DNA of 64,000 nucleotides from Polynucleobacter sp. AP-Reno-20A-A9 (GCF_018882085.1 NZ_JACVPB010000001.1:1-64000), one strand, 5' to 3'; counted from the first letter of the stretch, positions 6,796 to 17,031 are shown. The notes: generated from the sequence alone by a model not told the origin. Program-made: numbers and translations.

Positions 6796-9105
6796 TTATG
6801 CTGCCTCTTTTGCTAGATTCATAAACAATATTGACACTTTCGCACCAACCACTTCTTCACCTTGCATACGGTTCCGAATTTCAATTTTGGCAGAGTGATC
6901 ATCAATGATTTTCTTAACTACCGCCAAACCCAGACCCGTACCCTTGCTCTTTGTTGTTACGTAAGGCTCAAAGGCCCTTGCCAATATCTTAGCTGGAAAT
7001 CCAACCCCACTATCACTTATTGTTAATCGCACAGCATTTTGAGCTATACCATTGTGCTCACCATAGGGGACTAACTCTGTCTTAACCTCCACCGGACTAC
7101 CAGGATGGGGCCCCTCAAGAGTGGCATCTTGAGCATTTTGTAGCAAGTTATGAATTACCTGCCTGAGTTGTGTGGGATCCCCCATGATGTCTGGGCAATG
7201 AGGATCTAACTGGGTACGTAATGGACTACCCTCGTATAGGCCCAAAATTTCTGAGGTGAGAGTATTGATGGAAACTGGCTTCAGTTGTGGAGTTGGCGTC
7301 TTCGCAAAATCTCTAAAATCATTCACCATCTCTTTCATGGCCTGTACCTGACCAATGATGGTTTCAGTACTGCGATTAATCATCTCTTCTTGCTCTGGGC
7401 TCAGCTTGCCTGCAAGCTTATGCTGCAATCTTTCAGCAGAAAGCTGAATAGGCGTTAGAGGGTTTTTAATTTCGTGCGCAAGGCGTCTAGCAACTTCGCT
7501 CCAAGCGATAGATCTTTGTGCGCTCACCACATCAGTAATGTCATCAAAAACAACCATGCGTAAATCGCCAGTCAGCTCTGTGCCACGCACGAACAGAGTT
7601 ACTCCTAATTCATTTTCAAATTCATTTGTCGTATGTAGTTGAATTTGTTTTTGCCACACTGGTGCATTAGTCTGTGCAGTCTTTTGTTCTGCATCCCCTT
7701 CGCCCAACACTGCGAGTTTCATGGTTGCAAAACCCTCTTTGATAGCCCCCTCAAACTCCAATAGGGCCGGGCTGCTACCGAGGGGCCTTCCATCAAGCAG
7801 AGTAAGGTCTTGACCAAAAATACGATCTGCGCCTGCATTGCTAGAAACAACGTTGTAGTTTTTATCAAAAATGCATACGCCTGCCGTAAGGCTTCCTAAT
7901 ACGCGCTCCAAGAACGCTTTGGACTCTTGCAAGGAAGTGCGGGTATCAGCCAGCTGCCTGGTCATGACGTTAAATTGTCGTGTAAGCATGCCAAGTTCAT
8001 CGCCAGTATCGAGCTCTGGCTTGGGCGACAAATCTCCCTGCGCAACTGCCTGGGTGCCTCTCAGAAGCATCAGGAGAGGGCGTGCAAGCTGCCTACCCAA
8101 CATCAAAGCCAAAGTAATGGCTACGAATACCGCAAAGAAAAGGGTGAGGGTTAATGTACCCACAAACATCTTACGAAGGCCAGTGCGCCCCAATGCTTTT
8201 TCTTGATACTCACTATATGCAGACTCCACAGCAAAAATGTTTTTTGCCAATGGGGTTGGTATGTAACGCACTAACTGCAAAAAATATTTGTCTTCAGCAT
8301 CTTTGCCAGAATCCAATTTGCTATGAATAGACTTTTTTCGTACAACGGGAACAATTGCCCGGATTCGATAGCCGCGTTGGCCGCCTTCCACCTCAATTTG
8401 ATCTAAAAAGGTCATGCCCTTCTTGCTAAATGCTTCTGCAACCACGTCGGCACTCGGCGCAGGAAAGTATTTTTTTGGCTTTAGCTCGCTCGTTAAAATC
8501 AGATTGCGCTGCATATTAAAGAGGCTAACTTCTTGAATGCCAAATTGATTGCGAATTTTCATGACTGTTGCAGCCACCTGCTCGGCGGAAGTTCCCGATG
8601 GAATTTGGACGATCTGTTCGGCGATGAAATTCCCTTCGCCCAAAATTTCTTCTTGGGCCACTCGCAAGGTAACACGCCCTAACTCTAATCCGGAGTTCAG
8701 CGCTGTCTCAACTTTGACATCAAACCAAGTCTCAATACTGCGCGACACAAACTGTAATGAAACGCCATACAAAATTAAGCCTGGAACGATTCCGACTAAG
8801 GCAAAAATCATGGCCAACTTTGCAATCAAACGTGTACCAAAGTGCCCTCGATACCAGCGCACGGCAATGACAGCCACCAAAGTCAAAATGACTAGGGTTA
8901 AACAAATTCCAATCACTACGTTGGCGGCATAGAGCCAAATAAAGTAGTTATCAAAAAATTCTGTGTTGGATGAGGCGATCGCCAATAAAACTAAAAGCAA
9001 TAAAGCAAAGGCACCGATCACACCGATCGTGACCGGAATGATTTTTTTACTCCAAGCTTTGGATGTAAAAAAACCCGGATCTAGCATGGCCGCTATCGAT
9101 CTCAT
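6796..9105 (-). CDS. ntrY: NtrY-like membrane sensor histidine kinase
   Basis: A 769-residue kinase. Membrane helices lie near residues 24-45, 58-84, 98-120 and 320-345, with an extracytoplasmic sensing region between about 125 and 315. A HAMP domain follows (about 340-395), then PAS (about 400-520), HisKA and HATPase_c. The phosphoacceptor is H544 in RRLAHEIKNPLTPIQLSAER. The ATP-binding N box (LLQNAQDA), G1 (ISDSGVGFP) and G2 (TKSKGTGLGLAVVKKI) are intact. Family knowledge links NtrY to nitrogen or redox and envelope sensing; the ligand here is unknown. The start overlaps the DUF4390 gene by 4 bases, indicating coupled translation. Confidence 0.9.
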   Translation of the reverse strand: MRSIAAMLDPGFFTSKAWSKKIIPVTIGVIGAFALLLLVLLAIASSNTEFFDNYFIWLYAANVVIGICLTLVILTLVAVIAVRWYRGHFGTRLIAKLAMIFALVGIVPGLILYGVSLQFVSRSIETWFDVKVETALNSGLELGRVTLRVAQEEILGEGNFIAEQIVQIPSGTSAEQVAATVMKIRNQFGIQEVSLFNMQRNLILTSELKPKKYFPAPSADVVAEAFSKKGMTFLDQIEVEGGQRGYRIRAIVPVVRKKSIHSKLDSGKDAEDKYFLQLVRYIPTPLAKNIFAVESAYSEYQEKALGRTGLRKMFVGTLTLTLFFAVFVAITLALMLGRQLARPLLMLLRGTQAVAQGDLSPKPELDTGDELGMLTRQFNVMTRQLADTRTSLQESKAFLERVLGSLTAGVCIFDKNYNVVSSNAGADRIFGQDLTLLDGRPLGSSPALLEFEGAIKEGFATMKLAVLGEGDAEQKTAQTNAPVWQKQIQLHTTNEFENELGVTLFVRGTELTGDLRMVVFDDITDVVSAQRSIAWSEVARRLAHEIKNPLTPIQLSAERLQHKLAGKLSPEQEEMINRSTETIIGQVQAMKEMVNDFRDFAKTPTPQLKPVSINTLTSEILGLYEGSPLRTQLDPHCPDIMGDPTQLRQVIHNLLQNAQDATLEGPHPGSPVEVKTELVPYGEHNGIAQNAVRLTISDSGVGFPAKILARAFEPYVTTKSKGTGLGLAVVKKIIDDHSAKIEIRNRMQGEEVVGAKVSILFMNLAKEAA

Positions 9106-9683
9106 CGCTTAATTAGATTAGGGCCACTAGGAGAAAATGGAAAACGATACCAATCGCTTGAAACATTCCAATCGCGGTTATTGAGTGCGTTTACTTGGAA
9201 TGGTTTTGGTAGCTTAGTAAGATCCAAACTCATGCGCATACTGGCTGTATAAGATTTGCTGGGATCTAGTTGAGAGCTATCAATGACTCGCCATCCACCA
9301 ATACTGCCCACCGCTTGCAATGCCTCAGACATAGTTCTGGCAGAAAAAGTAAATCCGTCTGAGGCGATTCGATACTGCTGTGTGAGTGGTTGATAAGAAA
9401 GACGAGCCTGCCTTTGCACAAGCGCAGACTTTTCATCAAACCAATACCAACGCGATCGAATTAAATCAAACTCGGTTTGGAAATAGAGAACGACCCCTTT
9501 TTGTACCGCATCCTCCAGTCCGGGAGATAGCTCAATCTGGAAAGTTGCGTTGAGAAGCCAGTCGTTATCCGCCTTCTCCAACTCAAAGGATTTGATCTTG
9601 ATTCCTTCGGCGCTAACGGTGGTTGAAAAAACTCCCAACACCATCAAGAACAAAAAGAGGAATTGTTTAATTCTTCGGCTCAT
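9102..9683 (-). CDS. DUF4390 family exported protein
   Basis: A 193-residue protein with an N-terminal signal sequence (IKQFLFLFLMVLGVFSTTVSAEG, cleavage probably after SAEG or SA). The mature part is a beta-rich DUF4390 domain (SFELEKADNDWLLNATFQIEL through RYWF-like YWFDEKSALVQRQARLSYQP). The function is unknown. In betaproteobacteria this family is conserved between rsmB and ntrY, exactly as here; it overlaps both neighbours by 4 bases. A periplasmic role linked to the NtrY sensor is plausible but not shown. Confidence 0.85.
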   Translation of the reverse strand: MSRRIKQFLFLFLMVLGVFSTTVSAEGIKIKSFELEKADNDWLLNATFQIELSPGLEDAVQKGVVLYFQTEFDLIRSRWYWFDEKSALVQRQARLSYQPLTQQYRIASDGFTFSARTMSEALQAVGSIGGWRVIDSSQLDPSKSYTASMRMSLDLTKLPKPFQVNALNNRDWNVSSDWYRFPFSPSGPNLIKR

Positions 9684-10996
9684 GGCCCATTTTTCTTAAA
9701 CAAAGCATAGTAAAAACCGTCGTTTAGTTCACTAGGCAAAATCTGGCCTGGAGCGCCTAATCGTAACGCATTGGCGTGTTGCTCAGCAAACCAAACAGCC
9801 TGCTCCTCGCCCTCCTCGGGAAATATCGAGCAAGTGACATACAAAAGGGTGCCTCCCACCTGGAGCATCTTCCATGCTTGATTCAAAATAGCCCGCTGTC
9901 TTTCTTGCAGAGCCCTGATGTCTGCTTCGCGCCTTAAAAATGGAATATCAGGATGTCGCGACACTATTCCAGAGGCTGAGCAGGGGGCATCGAGCAGAAT
10001 CTTGTCAAAAAGAACGCCGTCCCACCAGGCCGCCTTGGAAGCATCGCCGCGTAACACGCGTACTTTGTCGGACTGCAAGCGCAGGCGATCTAAGTTGCCG
10101 CCAATTTTTCCAATGCGCTCGCCATCTAACTCTAGAGCCCGCATTGAGCAATCTGCAATCTCCAATAGATGCGCTGTTTTTCCACCGGGAGCAGCACAGG
10201 CATCCAACACCAACTCCCCCGTCTGAGGGTTTAATAAGGCCGCAGCCAGCTGTGCACCTGCATCCTGTACAGACACAGCACCAGTATAAAAACCAGGTAG
10301 GTCGGATACGGGAACCGCTTCAGGTAACAGGAGAGCGGAAGGCAGTTGAACGCCAGCTAATTCTTCTATTGGTGCCGAAGAAATTCCGGCCTCAGCCAAT
10401 AAGGATTGATATTGCTCACGCGTATATTGTCTTTGATTTACACGCAAAATTAATGGCGCACGCTTGGCCTGTTGAAACAAAATCGATTGCCATGCTTTGG
10501 AATAATTGCGCTTCAGATTGGCGCGCCACCAAGCAGGCACATACATTGGAATTGGATCGGGCGGATAACGCTTCTCGCCCTCTGGTGGTTGCACCACAAG
10601 ACTTACTTTGCGTAGGACCGCATTCACTAAACCTTTGGCATACATGGTTTCGTCATATTCACCACAAGCCATCACCGCCTGATCCACAATCGTGTGAGCT
10701 GGATAGCCCTTGCTCTCGGTTGCGTCTTGCAAAAATAGAGCAATCGCGACGCTGAGCAAATGATCCACTTCAGGAGGTGGAGTCTTTGGAATAAATTGCT
10801 TAATGAATTCATGAGAGCGCACCCACTTACGGAGTGCATCAAAGCTCAGGCTCTGAACGATCGGGCGTTCGTGAGCCTCCAGCTGATCCAGAAGCTCAGT
10901 AAGCGATCTTCCGCTCATGACCTCGCTTACCGCTTGTGCAGCAATCGTGATTGCTTCAGAGAGCGGGAGACTGCGTGGTGTTTTTTGATCAGTCAA
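9680..10996 (-). CDS. rsmB: 16S rRNA m5C967 methyltransferase RsmB
   Basis: A 438-residue protein: N-terminal NusB-like RNA-binding domain (about 12-150), then a Fmu/NOL1 SAM-dependent methyltransferase. The SAM-binding motif is LDACAAPGGKTAHLLEIAD. The two family cysteines are present, in DAPCSASG and in VTCSIFPEEGEEQ (Cys near 389). RsmB makes 5-methylcytosine at position 967 of 16S rRNA. Length is normal for the family (about 430). It overlaps the DUF4390 gene by 4 bases, and htpX ends one base upstream of its start region, so this is a tight operon. Confidence 0.93.
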   Translation of the reverse strand: MTDQKTPRSLPLSEAITIAAQAVSEVMSGRSLTELLDQLEAHERPIVQSLSFDALRKWVRSHEFIKQFIPKTPPPEVDHLLSVAIALFLQDATESKGYPAHTIVDQAVMACGEYDETMYAKGLVNAVLRKVSLVVQPPEGEKRYPPDPIPMYVPAWWRANLKRNYSKAWQSILFQQAKRAPLILRVNQRQYTREQYQSLLAEAGISSAPIEELAGVQLPSALLLPEAVPVSDLPGFYTGAVSVQDAGAQLAAALLNPQTGELVLDACAAPGGKTAHLLEIADCSMRALELDGERIGKIGGNLDRLRLQSDKVRVLRGDASKAAWWDGVLFDKILLDAPCSASGIVSRHPDIPFLRREADIRALQERQRAILNQAWKMLQVGGTLLYVTCSIFPEEGEEQAVWFAEQHANALRLGAPGQILPSELNDGFYYALFKKNGP

Positions 10997-10997
10997 A

Positions 10998-11864
10998 TTA
11001 ATTTGCTCCGGGATATACCCCGTTTTTAGCCATACTCATTAAGCGTGCCACCCGCTCTTCAGTAGGTGGATGGGTTGAAAAAAGTTGTGCGAGGCCGCCG
11101 GCACTCAAAGGGTTGAGAATCATCATCTGCGCCGTTTCAGGATGCTGTTCAACCGCTTGAAATGGAATGCCTTGTGCATAGTTGTGGATTTTTTCTAATG
11201 CCTGCGCTAGCGCCTCAGGATCAGAACTAATTTCTGCGCCACCACGATCTGCCTCGTATTCTCTTGCGCGAGAAATACTCATTTGAATCAAGCTTGCTGC
11301 AATCGGGGCCAAAATTGCCACCATCAAGCTGGCAATCGGATTGCTGGGCCTGCCCTCAGAATCGCGCCCACCAAAGAACATGGCAAAGTTAGCCAATGCT
11401 GATATGGCTCCAGCCATCGTAGCGGCGACAGTTGAAATCAAAATATCGCGATGACGAACGTGGGCAAGCTCATGCGCCATCACGCCGCGTAATTCACGAT
11501 TCGAGAGAATTTTCAGAATGCCGGTGGTTGCAGCAACCGAGGCATTGTCTGGATTACGGCCCGTTGCAAAAGCATTGGGAGCATCCTCATCAATTAAAAA
11601 TACTTTAGGCATCGGTAAGCCAGCCTTCTCCGATAACTCTTTAACGAGCCCATAAAACTGGGGGGCAGATCTTTCGTCAACCTGCTGTGCATTAGTCATC
11701 TTCAACACCATGGTGTCAGAAAACCAATAGCTGAAAAAATTCATGCCGACGGCGAGCACTAAAGCCATCAACATGCCCTGCTCACCACCCAACATACCGC
11801 CAACCACAATAAAGAGCGCAGTAATTGCTGCCATCAAAACAGCAGTCTTTGCAAAATTAAACAT
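10998..11864 (-). CDS. htpX: membrane zinc metalloprotease HtpX
   Basis: A 288-residue M48B peptidase. Two N-terminal membrane helices (about 5-25 and 30-50) precede the cytosolic catalytic domain with zinc motif [11 protein letters not shown] (HExxH). Two more hydrophobic segments follow (about 150-170 and 180-205), and the third zinc ligand is the Glu of REYEADRGG. The family degrades misfolded membrane proteins, together with FtsH. Start ATG at 11862-11864 lies 2 bases from the end of fmt. Length and motifs are complete. Confidence 0.93.
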   Translation of the reverse strand: MFNFAKTAVLMAAITALFIVVGGMLGGEQGMLMALVLAVGMNFFSYWFSDTMVLKMTNAQQVDERSAPQFYGLVKELSEKAGLPMPKVFLIDEDAPNAFATGRNPDNASVAATTGILKILSNRELRGVMAHELAHVRHRDILISTVAATMAGAISALANFAMFFGGRDSEGRPSNPIASLMVAILAPIAASLIQMSISRAREYEADRGGAEISSDPEALAQALEKIHNYAQGIPFQAVEQHPETAQMMILNPLSAGGLAQLFSTHPPTEERVARLMSMAKNGVYPGAN

Positions 11865-11866
11865 TT

Positions 11867-12865
11867 CTACTCCTTTGTTTGAAAGCGCAACAATTTTTCA
11901 CTATCACCAATTGACTGTAAACACGTTTTAGCATCTATTTTTTTACCGCCTGGTTTTTGCATTTCTAAAACCTCAAGCACCCCTTCACCACACTGAATAT
12001 ATGCGCCCTTATTACCATACCCAAGCACTTCGCCTACAGTACCGGTGACGCTTACGGCCTTGGGGTCTGCAAGTCTTGAATCCCAAAACTTCACCGCTAA
12101 CCCATTAAAGTCGCTGCTTGCCCCTGGGAAAGGATTAAAAGCCCGAATACGCAGATCAATTTCTTTGGCACTTAGAGCCCAATCGATCTCCGCCTCACTC
12201 TTCAGTATTTTTTTGGCGTAGGTGATGCCATCCTTTGCTTGCGGTACCCGAGATAAATCTTTGTCTTGGTCTAAGGAATTTAAAACATCAACAATCGATT
12301 TTGAGCCAAGCTGTGCTAATCGATCATGCAAGCTTACACTCGTCTCATTGCGAGTAATTTCAAGATCCGCAACTAAAACAGTGTCTCCGGTATCCAGCCC
12401 AGCGTCCATTTGCATAATGCAAACTCCCGTCTTGGAATCGCCCGCTTCAATTGCTCGCTGAATTGGTGCTGCACCACGCCAGCGCGGCAAGAGAGAGGCG
12501 TGAATATTAAAGCTGCCATGCCTTCCCGCTCTCTCGCTAATATCCAAAATGTCTTGGGGCAAGATCAAGCCATAGGCAACCACCACCATGGCGTCAAAGT
12601 CTGTTGAAGATAAGCGCTCATATGCGGCTTCTGCCTGCGCCTGCTTCTGCGAATCAGTGCTCGTGCGTCTTAATGTCTCCGGCTGCAACACAGGAATATT
12701 TTTTTGCAAAGCAAAGTCTTTTACCGGGCTTGCATGAAGATGCATACCTCTGCCGGCACGGCGATCGGGCTGAGTTAAAGCCAAAACAATTTCATGACCA
12801 GCATCGTAAATTGCGCGCATCGCTTGCGCAGCAAACTCAGGAGTTCCAGCAAAGACGACTTTCAT
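11867..12865 (-). CDS. fmt: methionyl-tRNA formyltransferase
   Basis: A 332-residue enzyme that formylates initiator Met-tRNA with 10-formyl-tetrahydrofolate. N-terminal formyltransferase domain starts [19 protein letters not shown] and has the catalytic region [20 protein letters not shown] (Asn, His) and [13 protein letters not shown] with its Asp. The C-terminal OB-fold domain (about 215-325) binds tRNA. Adjacent to def (8 bases), which removes the formyl group after synthesis, the usual pairing. Confidence 0.95.
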   Translation of the reverse strand: MKVVFAGTPEFAAQAMRAIYDAGHEIVLALTQPDRRAGRGMHLHASPVKDFALQKNIPVLQPETLRRTSTDSQKQAQAEAAYERLSSTDFDAMVVVAYGLILPQDILDISERAGRHGSFNIHASLLPRWRGAAPIQRAIEAGDSKTGVCIMQMDAGLDTGDTVLVADLEITRNETSVSLHDRLAQLGSKSIVDVLNSLDQDKDLSRVPQAKDGITYAKKILKSEAEIDWALSAKEIDLRIRAFNPFPGASSDFNGLAVKFWDSRLADPKAVSVTGTVGEVLGYGNKGAYIQCGEGVLEVLEMQKPGGKKIDAKTCLQSIGDSEKLLRFQTKE

Positions 12866-12873
12866 TAGTGCGC

Positions 12874-13389
12874 TTAGCGCTGACCCACTAATTCTTTAGC
12901 GCGCTTCTTCATTTTTTGTGAGATACGAGTTCTTTTAAGTATTGATAAATACTCAACAAACACTTTTCCTTGCAAATGGTCTAACTCATGTTGCAAACAA
13001 ACTGCCAACAAACCATCAGCCTCTATTTCGAATTCTTTACCATCAACGTTTAAAGCCTTCACTCGAATTTCGGATGGCCTCTCAACCTCATCATAAAATT
13101 CTGGAACAGATAAACAGCCTTCGCGCCAAGATTTTGTTTCAGGGCTTGCCCAAATAACTTCTGGGTTAATAAAAACCATCAATTCGTTTTGTTCATCGGA
13201 CACATCAATCACTACGATGCGCTCATGAATATCTACCTGCGTCGCTGCCAAGCCAACACCGGGAGCGTCATACATGGTGTCCGCCATATCAGCGACAATT
13301 TTTTTAATGCGCGCATCCACTTGCTCCACTGGTTTAGCAACCTTGTGCAAGCGCGGGTCTGGATAACAAAGGACGGGTAATAAGGCCAT
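12874..13389 (-). CDS. def: peptide deformylase
   Basis: A 171-residue iron or zinc enzyme that removes the N-formyl group from new proteins. All three motifs are present: [19 protein letters not shown] (Cys metal ligand) and [15 protein letters not shown] (two His ligands and catalytic Glu). I placed the start at the ATG giving [16 protein letters not shown], the normal family N-terminus, rather than the ATG five codons upstream. It is the first gene of the leftward def-fmt-htpX-rsmB cluster and diverges from dprA, so a promoter must lie in 13390-13460. Confidence 0.95.
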   Translation of the reverse strand: MALLPVLCYPDPRLHKVAKPVEQVDARIKKIVADMADTMYDAPGVGLAATQVDIHERIVVIDVSDEQNELMVFINPEVIWASPETKSWREGCLSVPEFYDEVERPSEIRVKALNVDGKEFEIEADGLLAVCLQHELDHLQGKVFVEYLSILKRTRISQKMKKRAKELVGQR

Positions 13390-13460
13390 ATAAGAATTAT
13401 CCAACAGAGCTATCAGTCTGTCCTGATTGTCGCAATTCCCCCAAAGAACAAAATTGATTT

Positions 13461-14135
13461 ATGCAAACATCCTCGGTACCTAATTCTGTTCTCCAAATCG
13501 ATCGTAAGAGCCCTTATTACCCAATCCGCCTGCATGATTTATATGATCCCCCGGGGTGTCTTTATATATATGGGGACATTCGTCTTCTGAAGAGGCCCAT
13601 GATTGCGATCGTAGGTTCAAGAAACGCCAGCCCTGAAGGCTTAAAAAATGCAGGCCTGTTTGCCCAAGCATTATCGAAAGCGGGCGCCTTGATTGTTTCT
13701 GGCCTAGCAAAGGGGGTCGACAGCGCCGCCCATCAGGCGGTCATTGGGCTTGGGCCCAATCACTGCACTGCGGCAATATTAGGAACGGGCATAGATGTCG
13801 TCTATCCCCGTCAAAATGTCGACCTGTCACGGGCAATCAGCCAGCAGGGGTTATTGGTATCTGAACTCCCCCTAGGATCAGGGCCCAAGGCATGGCACTT
13901 TCCAAGAAGAAACCGCATTATTGCCGCTCTAGCACTTGGCGTCGTTGTAATAGAGGCGGCTGAAAAATCAGGCTCCCTCATTACTGCCCGCTTAGCCGCA
14001 GACCTTGGAAGGGAGGTTTTCGCCCTTCCCGGGCCCATCCATAGCGCCAATTCTGCCGGCTGCCATCTACTTATTCAGCAAGGTGCAAAACTAGCCTTTA
14101 GGCCAGATCATGTCCTTGAGGAGCTTTGTTTTTAA
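13461..14135 (+). CDS. dprA: DprA/Smf-type DNA processing protein, short form
   Basis: A 224-residue Rossmann-like DprA core. Family motifs: YPIRLHDLYDPPGCLYIYGD, then IAIVGSRNASPEG, VSGLAKGVDSAAHQ, GTGIDVVYPRQN, and FPRRNRIIAALALGVVVIEAAEKSGSLITA split across the core. DprA loads RecA on incoming single-stranded DNA during natural transformation. Family members are usually 350-400 residues, with an N-terminal SAM-like and a C-terminal winged-helix (DML1-like) domain; here both flanking domains are missing and the gene ends cleanly after the core. It is followed by an intrinsic terminator. Whether the core alone supports competence is unknown. Confidence 0.88.
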   Translation: MQTSSVPNSVLQIDRKSPYYPIRLHDLYDPPGCLYIYGDIRLLKRPMIAIVGSRNASPEGLKNAGLFAQALSKAGALIVSGLAKGVDSAAHQAVIGLGPNHCTAAILGTGIDVVYPRQNVDLSRAISQQGLLVSELPLGSGPKAWHFPRRNRIIAALALGVVVIEAAEKSGSLITARLAADLGREVFALPGPIHSANSAGCHLLIQQGAKLAFRPDHVLEELCF

Positions 14136-14207
14136 GCAAAAACTGCATTTAAAGGGCTTAGAAATGGGTTTTAATCTGAAAACCGGGAACCTCCACGCGC
14201 CCAAAAC

Positions 14208-14228
14208 TGCCTAAAAATAGGCATTTTT
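14208..14228 (+). terminator. Rho-independent terminator after dprA
   Basis: Perfect 6-bp stem TGCCTA/TAGGCA (14208-14213 and 14218-14223) with an AAAA loop, followed directly by five T. It lies 73 bases after the dprA stop and before topB. It separates the two genes, so topB needs its own promoter in 14229-14358. Confidence 0.75.
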
Positions 14229-14358
14229 GGACTTTTCCCAATTTATCGGTTAATAATAAAAAAGGGGTATGCAATTGGCCAAGTCCGATTTTGGTTTAAA
14301 TTGGCCATCCGTTTTATCCCAAAAACCATCATTTCTAGCTCAAATTTAGGCAAAACGC

Positions 14359-17031
14359 GTGGCAACTAAAGCAACTACCAAAAAAAGCAGCTCAAAGACT
14401 ACCGCCGGGGACCACCCTAAGGCGCTCATCATTGCGGAGAAGCCTTCTGTTGCCAATGACATTGCCAAAGCCTTGGGCGGTTTTACGAAGCACGAAGATT
14501 ATTTTGAGAGCGATGAATTCCTAATCTCTTCCGCGGTTGGCCATTTATTGGAAATTGCTGCCCCCGAAGAATTTGACGTAAAGCGTGGCAAATGGTCGTT
14601 TGCTAATTTACCGGTGGTGCCCCCTTATTTTGATTTGCGCCCGATTGTAAAAACAGAGTCGCGCCTCAAGGTTTTACAAAAGCTCATTAAGCGCAAAGAT
14701 GTGACTGCCCTTATTAATGCCTGTGACGCGGGGCGTGAGGGTGAATTAATTTTCCGCTTGATAGCACAACACGCAAAAGCATCGCAATCTATTAAGCGCT
14801 TATGGCTGCAATCGATGACTCCAGCAGCCATTCGCGAAGGCTTTACCAATTTACGCAGCGATGAAGACATGAAGCCTCTTGCTGATGCGGCTCGTTGTCG
14901 CTCAGAGGCTGACTGGTTGGTCGGCATCAATGGCACGCGCGCAATGACAGCCTTTAATAGCAAGAGTGGTGGCTTCTTCTTAACCACTGTAGGTCGCGTA
15001 CAGACTCCAACACTTTCTATTGTGGTGGAGCGCGAAGAGCTCATTCGCAAGTTCATCTCAAAAGATTATTGGGAAGTAAAAGCTGAATTTATCGCAGCTG
15101 CCGGCGTGTACGAAGGCCGCTGGTTTGATCCTAAATTCAAAAAGGATGTTGCCGAGCCTGATGCACGTGAGAACCGCCTGTGGAGCGAGGCTGCAGCTCA
15201 AAGTATTGTGGCTGCGTGCCGCGGCAAAAAAGCCAATGTCACGGAAGAAGCTAAGCCCGCTACACAGCTGGCCCCCCAGCTATTTGATTTAACCAGTTTG
15301 CAACGCGAAGCAAATGCGCGTTTTGGATTCTCTGCAAAAAATACATTGGGTCTTGCGCAAGCTTTGTATGAGCGCCATAAAGTATTAACTTATCCACGTA
15401 CCGACGCAAAAGCCCTTCCTGAAGACTATCTCGATACTGTTAAGCAAACCATGGAGACTCTTGCTGAGCACTCACAAGACTATCGTGCTTTTGCCAAACA
15501 AATCCTAAAGGGTGACCCAAAGGACCCCAAAGCTAAAGGAGGCTATGGCTGGGTCAAACCAAACAAACGAATTTTTGATAACTCTAAAATTTCTGATCAC
15601 TTTGCGATCATCCCAACATTAGAAACACCTAAAAATTTAAGCGAGCCTGAAGCTAAGCTTTACGACTTAGTTGTGCGTCGTTTCTTGGCAGTGTTTTATC
15701 CTGCAGCAGAGTTCCGCGTCACCACGCGCGTCACCGAAGTATCTGGACATCACTTTAAAACTGAGGGTCGTGTGCTTGTAAACCCAGGCTGGTTAACGGT
15801 TTACGGCAAATCAAAGCAAGCGGATGATGAGCTGGTTCCCGTCCAAGAGAGTGAAGCAGTACAAACGGAATCTATTGCGGCCGTGCCATTGAAAACCAAG
15901 CCGCCAGCACGCTATACAGAAGCAACCTTGCTCTCAGCAATGGAAAGCGCAGGCAAGTGGGTTGATGATGATGACATGCGCGAAGCCATGGCTGAAAAAG
16001 GTTTGGGTACACCAGCAACGCGAGCAGCCATCATTGAGGGACTACTCGCCGAAAAATATATGGTGCGCGAAGCTCGTGAACTCATTCCAACTGCAAAAGC
16101 GTTTCAATTGATGACTTTGTTGCGCGGCTTAGATGTAGAAGAATTAACTCGTCCTGACCTCACTGGCAGCTGGGAAAACAAACTGTCACTCATCGAGCAA
16201 GGCAAGATGAATCGCGACACTTTCATGCAAGAGATCGCGCAAATGACTCAGCGCATCGTCAAACGTGCCAAAGAATACGACAGCGATACCATTCCAGGCG
16301 ACTACGCCACTATGACCACGCCATGCCCGCACTGTAAGGGTCCGGTAAAAGAAAACTATCGTCGTTTTGCCTGTGAAAAGTGTGGTTTTACCATCAGCAA
16401 AACACCTGGTGGACGGGCATTTGAATATCCTGAAGTTGAAGAGTTGTTGCGTGAAAAAACCATTGGACCACTGCAAGGCTTCCGCAGCAAAATGGGGCGC
16501 CCATTTGCAGCGATTATTAAATTAAGCGAAATCCCCGAGGACGATAAAGATTATCCAAACGCGGGCTTCAAGCTTGAGTTTGATTTTGGTAATGCGCAAG
16601 ACGACGAAACAGAAGCGGTCGATTTCACTGGCCGTCTGGCGCTAGGTGTTTGTCCAAAATGTTCTGGTGCAGTGTATGAAGATGGCATGCGTTACGTTTG
16701 TGAAAACAATACTGGCCCTAATAAATCATGCGATTTCAAAACAGGAAAAGTAGTCTTGCAACAAGAAGTGTCACCTGAACAGGTTCAGAAATTGCTGAAA
16801 GAGGGCAAAACAGATCTTCTGACCAACTTTAAGTCGAACCGTACTGGGCGTGGCTTTAAGGCCTATTTAGCTTTGGATTCTGCTGGAAAAATTGGTTTCG
16901 AATTTGAGGCCAAGGCTCCTAAAGCTGAAGGTGCTGCCCCCGCAAAGAAACGGGCTGGTGCCAGCGCAGCAGCTAAGTCTGTAGCGAAACCAAAGCGCGC
17001 AAGCAAAGCAAAGTCATCCTCTAGTAGCTGA
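14359..17031 (+). CDS. topB: DNA topoisomerase III (type IA) with C-terminal zinc-ribbon extension
   Basis: An 890-residue type IA topoisomerase starting at a GTG. After a Lys/Thr/Ser-rich leader, the TOPRIM domain begins with ALIIAEKPSVANDIAKALGG and has the metal-binding D-x-D-type motif NACDAGREGELIF. The active-site Tyr is Y345 in LTYPRTDAKALP. The C-terminus has two cysteine clusters (PCPHC...CEKCG near 655-675 and CPKC...C near 765-790) and repeated topo C-terminal modules, then a low-complexity Ala/Lys/Ser tail. In betaproteobacteria this long TopB lies near dprA, usually with the DUF494 gene smg between them; smg is absent here. Its last 169 bases overlap the convergent mnmC2 gene. 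Confidence 0.92.
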   Translation: MATKATTKKSSSKTTAGDHPKALIIAEKPSVANDIAKALGGFTKHEDYFESDEFLISSAVGHLLEIAAPEEFDVKRGKWSFANLPVVPPYFDLRPIVKTESRLKVLQKLIKRKDVTALINACDAGREGELIFRLIAQHAKASQSIKRLWLQSMTPAAIREGFTNLRSDEDMKPLADAARCRSEADWLVGINGTRAMTAFNSKSGGFFLTTVGRVQTPTLSIVVEREELIRKFISKDYWEVKAEFIAAAGVYEGRWFDPKFKKDVAEPDARENRLWSEAAAQSIVAACRGKKANVTEEAKPATQLAPQLFDLTSLQREANARFGFSAKNTLGLAQALYERHKVLTYPRTDAKALPEDYLDTVKQTMETLAEHSQDYRAFAKQILKGDPKDPKAKGGYGWVKPNKRIFDNSKISDHFAIIPTLETPKNLSEPEAKLYDLVVRRFLAVFYPAAEFRVTTRVTEVSGHHFKTEGRVLVNPGWLTVYGKSKQADDELVPVQESEAVQTESIAAVPLKTKPPARYTEATLLSAMESAGKWVDDDDMREAMAEKGLGTPATRAAIIEGLLAEKYMVREARELIPTAKAFQLMTLLRGLDVEELTRPDLTGSWENKLSLIEQGKMNRDTFMQEIAQMTQRIVKRAKEYDSDTIPGDYATMTTPCPHCKGPVKENYRRFACEKCGFTISKTPGGRAFEYPEVEELLREKTIGPLQGFRSKMGRPFAAIIKLSEIPEDDKDYPNAGFKLEFDFGNAQDDETEAVDFTGRLALGVCPKCSGAVYEDGMRYVCENNTGPNKSCDFKTGKVVLQQEVSPEQVQKLLKEGKTDLLTNFKSNRTGRGFKAYLALDSAGKIGFEFEAKAPKAEGAAPAKKRAGASAAAKSVAKPKRASKAKSSSSS

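Noticed and set aside
14359-17031. DNA topoisomerase I (topA)
   Set aside because: The opening LIIAEKPSVANDIAKALGG and the gene position near dprA fit the betaproteobacterial topoisomerase III better, although zinc-ribbon repeats recall TopA.
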